A stretch of DNA of 6,749 nucleotides from the NCBI GenBank assembly GCA_023428265.1, contig JAEYYW010000039.1:1-6749 (forward strand), in the 5' to 3' direction. Below are positions 1-5,361 of this stretch, in pieces. The notes beneath the pieces were generated by a model. That model saw only the letters and a program-made list of their open reading frames with translations. It was not told where the DNA came from and ran no database searches. Every line of letters begins with the position of its first letter. The stretch's first letter is position 1. The position numbers and the translations under genes are program-made. This DNA comes from Bacillota bacterium (lineage in GTDB: Bacteria > Bacillota > Clostridia > Christensenellales > UMGS416).

Positions 1-620
1 GCGGAGTTGGTCTGCGTGACTTGCGAAACCTGCTCGACGCCATTGTTGATCTGTGCCACCGCCATGGCCTGCTCATTGCTGGCCGAGGCGATGCTGCCGA
101 TCAGGTCCGTGGCTTTCTGCACGCCGCCGACGATGCGGCTCAGCGCCTGCGCTGTGTCGTTGGCGATCCGGGTGCCGTACTTCACCTTTTTGATCGATTC
201 CTCAATCAGCTGCGTGGTCTCCTTGGCGGCGTTGGCGCTCCTCTGCGCCAGGCTTCGCACCTCTTCGGCCACCACCGCGAAACCTTTGCCGTGCTGCCCG
301 GCCCGGGCAGCCTCCACTGCCGCGTTCAGCGCCAGCAGATTGGTCTGGAACGCGATTTCGTCTATGACCTTGATGATGCGGGAAATGCTGGTGGAAGACT
401 CGTTGATCTCCGCCATGGCCTTCTGCAGCTGGTCCATGCGGCTGTCGCCATCCAGCGCGTCCTGCTTGGCGGTCTGGGCCAGTTCGCTGGCCTCGCCGGC
501 GCTGAGCGCATTCTGGCGGGTTTGGGCGGCCACCTCCATGAGAGAGGCGGTGAGCTGCTCGGTGGCACTGGCCTGCTCGGTGGCACCCTGGCTCAGCGCC
601 TGGCTGCCGGCCGCCACCTG
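1..620 (-). repeat. Near-identical MCP signalling module, copy A
   Basis: This stretch aligns without gaps to the copy at 2704-3323 with a constant offset of 2703 bases, which is a multiple of three. By hand count there are about 26 mismatches in the first 600 bases (about 96% identity). Identity falls to roughly 80% over the next 60 bases and is then largely lost. It encodes the hairpin and much of both methylation helices. The left limit is set by the window edge, so the repeat may be longer. Confidence 0.9.
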
Positions 621-2357
621 CCGGGTGCCTGCCGCCACTTGCTCGGCGGCAGTGTTGATGTCGCTCAGCACCGCGCTCATCGCGTCGATGATGGCATTGG
701 TGGATTCCTTGATGCGTACAAAATCCCCCTTATATTGGCCGGTGATCTGCACATCGAAGTGTCCCTCCGACATTTTGCCCAACGTGTCGGTGATGTCGGA
801 AATGTAACCCTGTATGGCGTTGACGCTCTGGTGCAGGTTGTGGCTGATGCCATTGTAAACCTCATAGAGCTCCTGCGTGTCGGAATCCGGCGGGGAAGCC
901 TGCATGTCGCAATAAAGAGTTCCCTCGGCCAATCGCTCCAGGTTGCGCACCAGCTTGTCTGCTTCCGCCTGCTGATAAGAAGCCTGCTTCAGCGCCACTT
1001 GTTGCGCAATACGGATCTTGCCGAGCGATCCCTCCACCTCGTCCAGAATGGCGTTTACGCCGGCCAGCATGTGGGCGTATTGCCCCTTGAAGTGGCCGGT
1101 GTCTGCCCGCAGTGAGAAGTTGCCGGACGACGAAGCGCGGATGAGCTCCGCAAATTGCCCGGAAAGCTGCCGCTGGGTGCGGATCATGGACTCCAGGCTG
1201 ATGTTCAGCACATCCTTGTCAGACCGCACTGTCACATTGGCATCCATATCACCGGCCGCGATTTTCTCCGCTGCTTCCGATTGCTGGCGGATCCCCAGGA
1301 TGATGGATTCCAGCGCCGCGGACATCTGGCCGATCTCATCGCCGGAACGGGTCTGAAATGAAACCTCCACATCACCGGTCGCAAGCCTCCTGGCAGCGGC
1401 GGTGATGCCCTGGATGGGCCTGATCACCAGTAGCCGCGCAAACAGGATGGCAATCACCACGCCGATCAGCAATGATGCCACTGTGGCCTGCAGGATTCTG
1501 TCGCCCATGCGCATCATCGGCGCCAGCACCTCCTGCTGTGTCACGGCCACAGCCATTGACCAGCCCAACTCCTCCATCCCCGTATAGCCCACGAAGTATG
1601 GCGCGCCTGCGTCGGTGAATGTTTCAAAGCCTGCGCCTCCGGCCATCATCTTGCTCTCCACCGCCACAAGCGAGGCCAAGGAGCTGTCCTCCTTCAGCCT
1701 TTCGGAGTTGTTGACGGCCTGCTCCACCAGATCCTGCTTCGGATGGGCAATCACGGTGCCGGCCTTGTTGAGCATGAAGGCATAACCGGTTTCCCCATGC
1801 TTCACACTGGTGATCAGGTTGCTCAAAAAGCTGTCGTCGGAAGTAGCCAGCAGCACCCCGGTCACCTGGCCCGAAGCGTCCAAAATGGGTGTGGCAATTA
1901 CCAGCACCATCTTGTGCTCCGCCGTGCTCATCAACGGGTCGGAAATGTTGGTCTTGCCCGACATTGCCTTCTGGAAATACTCACGCTTGGAGATGTCGGT
2001 GGAAGTGTCGTTGCTATAAACTGCCTTGCCGTCCGGCCCAGACACACCCATCTTCAGGAACCCCAGGCGCGTCGCCTCTTGCTGCAGCACCGGTTTCTGC
2101 ACCGCCCAATCCATGCCCATCACATCGGGGCGCACGGCAACGCCCTCTAGCGTGGTGAAGTATTCATGGATCTGGAGCCGGATCTGCTCCGCGCTATCCT
2201 CGGCCTTGGTCTGCAGGCTCCGGCGAAGCGAATCCATCACCTCGTTGCTGGCGGTCACATAGGCCAGCGCGCCGATGGCTGCGCTGCAAGCCACAAGCAC
2301 GGCGGTGATGACCAGTGCGAATTTCGCTGCAATCCGCATTCCTCTTCGTTTGTTCAT
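1..2357 (-). CDS. Methyl-accepting chemotaxis protein with dCache-type sensor and multiple HAMP-like modules (3' end beyond window)
   Basis: Transmembrane chemoreceptor that would sense an extracellular ligand and control CheA through CheW. The frame is open for 785 codons from ATG 2357 to the window edge and ends mid-domain at QTNS(A), so the C-terminus is missing. Visible order: basic start MNKRRGMR; TM1 about residues 12-34; extracellular region about 40-285 resembling double Cache (REYFQKAMSG at 126-135, GYAFMLNKAGTVIAHPK at 191-207); TM2 about 288-312; five HAMP-like segments marked by G-[DNTH]-x motifs near 328, 369, 412, 479 and 532; methylation motif ASATEQLTAS at 596-605; hairpin tip with FQTNLLALNAAVEAARAG at 670-687. 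The RPWY-like part of the amino-acid-binding Cache motif is not apparent, so the ligand is unknown. An in-frame ATG at 2339 is the alternative start, but its purine-rich AGAGGA directly abuts the codon. ATG 2357 has the looser GGAAAGGGAAAG upstream. It probably has its own promoter, since a stem-loop separates it from the upstream gene. Family call is firm; ligand and exact start are not. Confidence 0.95.
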   Translation of the reverse strand, partial: MNKRRGMRIAAKFALVITAVLVACSAAIGALAYVTASNEVMDSLRRSLQTKAEDSAEQIRLQIHEYFTTLEGVAVRPDVMGMDWAVQKPVLQQEATRLGFLKMGVSGPDGKAVYSNDTSTDISKREYFQKAMSGKTNISDPLMSTAEHKMVLVIATPILDASGQVTGVLLATSDDSFLSNLITSVKHGETGYAFMLNKAGTVIAHPKQDLVEQAVNNSERLKEDSSLASLVAVESKMMAGGAGFETFTDAGAPYFVGYTGMEELGWSMAVAVTQQEVLAPMMRMGDRILQATVASLLIGVVIAILFARLLVIRPIQGITAAARRLATGDVEVSFQTRSGDEIGQMSAALESIILGIRQQSEAAEKIAAGDMDANVTVRSDKDVLNISLESMIRTQRQLSGQFAELIRASSSGNFSLRADTGHFKGQYAHMLAGVNAILDEVEGSLGKIRIAQQVALKQASYQQAEADKLVRNLERLAEGTLYCDMQASPPDSDTQELYEVYNGISHNLHQSVNAIQGYISDITDTLGKMSEGHFDVQITGQYKGDFVRIKESTNAIIDAMSAVLSDINTAAEQVAAGTRQVAAGSQALSQGATEQASATEQLTASLMEVAAQTRQNALSAGEASELAQTAKQDALDGDSRMDQLQKAMAEINESSTSISRIIKVIDEIAFQTNLLALNAAVEAARAGQHGKGFAVVAEEVRSLAQRSANAAKETTQLIEESIKKVKYGTRIANDTAQALSRIVGGVQKATDLIGSIASASNEQAMAVAQINNGVEQVSQVTQTNS

Positions 2358-2472
2358 TCGTTCCACTTTCCCTTTCCGGCGGATGATTTACCGCCCTCAC
2401 ATTTCAACAACCCCATATGTAAGTATTGGCACATAGCCATATTTTGAACAAAACTACCTCTTGCTCACCCAG

Positions 2473-2509
2473 AGCATCCCCCATGCCATAGACGGGCATG
2501 GGGGATGCT
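2473..2509 (-). terminator. Perfect 15-bp stem-loop after the middle MCP gene, possible terminator
   Basis: Arms 2473-2487 and 2495-2509 are perfectly complementary, with a 7-base loop (2488-2494). The structure starts 7 bases after the stop codon of the middle gene (TGA, 2517-2519). Position and GC-rich stem fit a terminator or an mRNA 3'-end stabiliser. There is no immediate U-run after the stem on the minus strand; the first cluster of T residues comes about 20 bases later. A classic intrinsic terminator is therefore not fully supported. Confidence 0.5.
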
Positions 2510-2516
2510 GCGATTC

Positions 2517-4970
2517 TCAATACTTGCCAAACTCACGGTGGCCCACCCTATGTTGGTCTCTTCCATCGCCCACAGGCTGGAACACACCTCTCTGGCCGGA
2601 GAGCCTGGACTGCCCCCGCAGTGTGAAGCGGCCCACCATGTCTTTCAGGATCGCCGCCTGGCTGGAAAGCTCCTCGCTGGCAGCAGCACTTTCCTCCGCG
2701 GTGGCGGAGTTGGTCTGCGTGACTTGCGAAACCTGCTCGACGCCATTGTTGATCTGTGCCACCGCCATGGCCTGCTCATTGCTGGCCGAGGCGATGCTGC
2801 CGATCAGGTCTGTGGCTTTCTGCACGCCGCCGACGATACGGCTCAGCGCCTGCGCTGTGTCGTTGGCGATCCGGGTGCCATACTTCACCTTTTTGATCGA
2901 TTCCTCAATCAGCTGCGTGGTCTCCTTGGCGGCGTTGGCGCTCCGCTGCGCCAGGCTCCGCACCTCTTCGGCCACCACCGCGAAACCTTTGCCGTGCTGC
3001 CCGGCCCGGGCAGCCTCCACCGCCGCGTTCAGCGCCAGCAGATTGGTCTGGAACGCGATCTCATCGATGACCTTGATGATGCGGGAAATGCTGTTTGACG
3101 AGTCGTTGATCTCCGCCATGGCTTTCTGCAGCTGGTCCATGCGGCTGTCGCCATCCAGCGCGTCCTGCTTGGCGGTCTGGGCCAGCTCGCTGGCCTCGCC
3201 GGCGCTGAGCGCGTTCTGGCGGGTTTGCGCGGCAATTTCGGTCAGAGAGGCGGTGAGCTGCTCGGTGGCGCTGGCCTGCTCGGTCGCACCCTGGCTCAGA
3301 GCCTGGCTGCCGGCCGCCACCTGCTGCGTGCCGGAGGCCACCTGTTCGGCGGAATGGTTGATCTCGTTCAGCGTGTCATTGAGGGCCAGCACGATCTTGT
3401 TGATCGAGTCTTTCAGCTCCATGAAATCGCCCAGATATTCCCGGTCGATGCCCGTGTCCATGTTGCCGCTTGCCATCTTGCCCAACGTATCGGTGATCTC
3501 CTCGATGTAGCTGCGGATTGCTCCAAAGCTGGAGTGGAGATTGTCACAGATTCCGGTGAAAAGCTGATGCAGCGCATCCGTGTCCTGATCGGCCAGAGAA
3601 ACCTTCATATCGCAGCTCAGATCGCCCGCGGCAAGGCGCTCCAGGTTTTTCATCAGCCTGTCCACATGCAGTGCCTGATACTGCGTCTGTTTGTCCGCAA
3701 CGCGCTGCGCCTTTCTGATGTCGGTGAGGTCGGTGATTGCTTTCATTGCTCCAACCACATGACCATCCGCATCCAGCACCGGCACACCCACATAGGACAG
3801 ATCCAGATTCAAACCATTGGGATGGGCGCTGGTTTCATTATGGTTGCTCGCGTTCATCTGCATGGCTTTGGCGCACGCGCAATTGGCGGTGCCGCAGTCG
3901 CTGGTCATAAAAAGCTCATGGCACATCATGCCCCGGGCTGTCTCCTGCGATTTGCCGACCATTTGGGCGGCGGCCTGGTTCAGATAGCGTATCCTGTGCT
4001 CCCGGTCTATAATCAGCACCGGGGAAGGAATGGCATTGATGTGCCCAACCAGGGTGTCCAGCGTTTTGTTGACGCCATCGATGATGATCTTGAAATCACC
4101 CTGGTGGCGGCTGCTATCGGCTCTGATGTGGAGGTCTCCAATCACAGACGCCTCGGCCAGTGCGCGGGCGTCAGAAACCATACCGCGCAGTGTGTTGATC
4201 ATGCTGCGGAATGCCGAGGCCAGCACGCCCACCTCGTCCTTGGTCTGAATGTCTATTTCAATATCTGTGCGCCCGGACGCCACCTGCCTGGCCGCAGCAA
4301 GCAGCCTGCCCATTGGCTTGCTGATGGACCGCGAGCTCAGAAAACCGATGGCGATGGCGGCCAGGAAAGAACCGGCGATAATCGCCCAGAGGATTCCTTC
4401 CATTGTATGGACGCTGCTTTCCAGGTTTTCATCCCGCAGCTTGCCATCCCGCTGTTTGCGCGCGACTGCCTCTTCCACGCTGGCATCGGCCTTTGCGGTG
4501 ATGTCCGCCACCTCGGTGCTGTAAATCAACCTTGCCGCATCTGCGGTTATGCCGGAAAGCGCCAGCCGGGTGATCTTGTCAGCAATGTCATAATAAGTGT
4601 TGATGTGTGTGATCAGCTCCAGATGCTGCGCCTTTTCCTCCTCCAGGTGATATGTTTTGCCCAATGCGTCAATCTGTTCATTTAAGTCTATTTTCATTTG
4701 TTTGATCTTGTCGGAGTATTCCTGCTGCTTTGCCGGGTCTTCGATCAGCACAATGTCGCGGAGCGTAATCCTGATGTTTCTGAAATGCATGGCAATATTG
4801 CCTGCCGTGCCCTGCGCCACCCCATAATCCTGATACAAAACATCGTATTCCTTATGGATGAGATCCATTCGGTCGATGCTGATCACACCCACCGCAAGGG
4901 TAAGCAATGCAACGATGAGGAACGCCGCAATCAGACGGAAGGCAATTTTTTGGTTACTGATCCATTTCAT
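2517..4970 (-). CDS. Methyl-accepting chemotaxis protein with 4-helix-bundle-like sensor, HAMP repeats and cysteine-rich PAS domain
   Basis: Complete 817-residue chemoreceptor. ATG 4970 is chosen because AAGGAG lies 7 bases upstream and MKWISNQKIAFRL leads straight into TM1; an in-frame ATG at 5009 would add 13 residues without such a site. Domains: TM1 about 9-31; helical periplasmic region about 32-190 resembling the four-helix-bundle MCP sensor; TM2 about 193-213; HAMP about 214-266; HAMP-like segment about 272-310; PAS about 312-420 with C350, C359, C364 and C366; two more HAMP-like segments about 438-535; signalling domain about 540-782. Candidate methylation positions are E564, E570/Q571, E578 and E759/E760. 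The tip has FQTNLLALNAAVEAARAG at 640-657 and R655. A 35-residue Gly/Arg-rich tail ends in EFGKY. It would integrate a periplasmic stimulus with an intracellular PAS signal. The PAS ligand (redox, metal or metabolite) is unknown. The last stretch is almost identical in DNA to the neighbouring MCP. Confidence 0.97.
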   Translation of the reverse strand: MKWISNQKIAFRLIAAFLIVALLTLAVGVISIDRMDLIHKEYDVLYQDYGVAQGTAGNIAMHFRNIRITLRDIVLIEDPAKQQEYSDKIKQMKIDLNEQIDALGKTYHLEEEKAQHLELITHINTYYDIADKITRLALSGITADAARLIYSTEVADITAKADASVEEAVARKQRDGKLRDENLESSVHTMEGILWAIIAGSFLAAIAIGFLSSRSISKPMGRLLAAARQVASGRTDIEIDIQTKDEVGVLASAFRSMINTLRGMVSDARALAEASVIGDLHIRADSSRHQGDFKIIIDGVNKTLDTLVGHINAIPSPVLIIDREHRIRYLNQAAAQMVGKSQETARGMMCHELFMTSDCGTANCACAKAMQMNASNHNETSAHPNGLNLDLSYVGVPVLDADGHVVGAMKAITDLTDIRKAQRVADKQTQYQALHVDRLMKNLERLAAGDLSCDMKVSLADQDTDALHQLFTGICDNLHSSFGAIRSYIEEITDTLGKMASGNMDTGIDREYLGDFMELKDSINKIVLALNDTLNEINHSAEQVASGTQQVAAGSQALSQGATEQASATEQLTASLTEIAAQTRQNALSAGEASELAQTAKQDALDGDSRMDQLQKAMAEINDSSNSISRIIKVIDEIAFQTNLLALNAAVEAARAGQHGKGFAVVAEEVRSLAQRSANAAKETTQLIEESIKKVKYGTRIANDTAQALSRIVGGVQKATDLIGSIASASNEQAMAVAQINNGVEQVSQVTQTNSATAEESAAASEELSSQAAILKDMVGRFTLRGQSRLSGQRGVFQPVGDGRDQHRVGHREFGKY
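2704..3323 (-). repeat. Near-identical MCP signalling module, copy B
   Basis: Partner of the copy at 1-620, in direct orientation and in the same reading frame. Most differences fall in short clusters (around 3094-3103 and 3234-3243) and the rest are scattered, mainly silent, changes. Upstream of about 3323 the two genes diverge into different HAMP-like and sensor regions. The pattern fits a recent duplication or gene conversion confined to the signalling module. Confidence 0.9.
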
Positions 4971-4977
4971 GGTTTTG

Positions 4978-4983
4978 CTCCTT
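4978..4983 (-). promoter_or_regulatory. Ribosome binding site of the middle MCP gene
   Basis: The minus strand reads AAGGAG, 7 bases before ATG 4970. This is a near-perfect Shine-Dalgarno match at ideal spacing, and it decides the start in favour of 4970 over the upstream in-frame ATG at 5009. Confidence 0.85.
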
Positions 4984-5034
4984 ACAAATTTGTGATCGAT
5001 TCGCCGCATTGAGATTGTGAAGAAATGTCGTTGA

Positions 5035-5075
5035 ACTAATTTGTTAGTGTACTAATTTATAAATTGGTTAGTACA
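5035..5075. repeat. Cluster of ACTAA/TTAGT inverted repeats, possible operator
   Basis: Four alternating half-sites lie here: ACTAA (5035-5039), TTAGT (5044-5048), ACTAA (5051-5055) and TTAGT (5068-5072). They form two nested-style inverted repeats with spacers of 4 and 12 bases. The second extends to an 8-bp match, TGTACTAA (5048-5055) with TTAGTACA (5068-5075), and encloses the palindrome AATTTATAAATT (5054-5065). It sits 65-105 bases upstream of the middle MCP gene. A transcription-factor site is an inference; AT-richness makes some chance palindromes likely. Confidence 0.5.
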
Positions 5076-5078
5076 TAC

Positions 5079-5106
5079 AAGTTATCCTTTAGGTCATTTC
5101 TTTCAA
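5079..5106 (-). promoter_or_regulatory. Weak candidate promoter for the middle MCP gene
   Basis: On the minus strand TTGAAA (5106-5101) is followed after 16 bases by TAACTT (5084-5079). The -35 matches TTGACA at 5 of 6 positions; the -10 matches TATAAT at only 3 of 6. The predicted start would fall at the edge of the inverted-repeat cluster, giving an mRNA leader of about 100 bases. I found no convincing motility sigma factor (SigD/sigma-28) promoter. This is tentative. Confidence 0.2.
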
Positions 5107-5310
5107 GCTCTATTGTTTTGGTATGTAACAATTTATATATGCCCGGAAGGTAACAAAATGAAACAAGTATTTGTAAACCAACGCAAGATTCGTAATAGAG
5201 AACCTCAATATGTGGTATAGGCAGCAGACCATCGCAGCAAGCTTGTGCAAAGAACACGGTTTTCTGTATCGTTGTTAGCAAGTCATACATCTATAGCGTT
5301 AAAATTCATC

Positions 5311-5339
5311 AAAAGCCCCGTGCAGGGCACGGGGCTTTT
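5311..5339 (-). terminator. Rho-independent terminator-like hairpin after the right-hand MCP gene
   Basis: A perfect 13-bp stem (5311-5323 with 5327-5339) has a 3-base loop and a GC-rich core, GCCCCGTGC. It lies 22 bases beyond the TAG stop (5362-5364). On the minus strand the stem ends in TTTT, followed by a TTTT a few bases on. The plus strand also ends in TTTTGATTTG, so it could act in both directions. It suggests the right-hand and middle MCP genes are separate transcription units. Confidence 0.8.
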
Positions 5340-5361
5340 GATTTGAATATCACATTGTTTG

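Larger units (their letters stand above)
4971..5361. other. AT-rich intergenic region between two MCP genes
   Basis: This is a gap of about 390 bases, much richer in A and T than the flanking genes. From the right it holds the terminator-like hairpin of the right-hand gene (5311-5339), about 200 bases without recognisable structure, a weak promoter candidate (5079-5106), an inverted-repeat cluster (5035-5075) and the ribosome binding site (4978-4983). A 77-codon minus-strand open frame (5290-5057) has no Shine-Dalgarno and no recognisable domain, so it is not called as a gene. I see no tRNA, rRNA or insertion-sequence end. Confidence 0.7.

Noticed and set aside
21..1115. Long plus-strand open frame (364 codons) opposite the left MCP
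   Set aside because: It lies wholly antisense to a clear MCP reading frame. The peptide has no family signature, and similar antisense frames recur opposite the duplicated copy because the DNA there is nearly identical.
2461..3510. Plus-strand open frame of 349 codons opposite the middle MCP
   Set aside because: Antisense shadow of the signalling domain; Ser/Ala/Cys-rich low-information peptide, and its start lies in the stem-loop region.
3225..4685. Plus-strand open frame of 486 codons opposite the middle MCP
   Set aside because: Antisense to an unambiguous MCP; the His/Gly-rich peptide is typical of GC-rich reverse-strand frames and has no recognisable domain.
5007..5009. ATG 5009 as start of the middle MCP
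   Set aside because: It would add 13 residues before the typical basic start of TM1. The strong AAGGAG lies inside that extension, 7 bases before ATG 4970.
5057..5290. 77-codon minus-strand open frame in the intergenic region
   Set aside because: No Shine-Dalgarno before its ATG, no recognisable domain, composition typical of AT-rich spacer, and it overlaps the candidate promoter and the inverted repeats. Kept only as part of the intergenic description.
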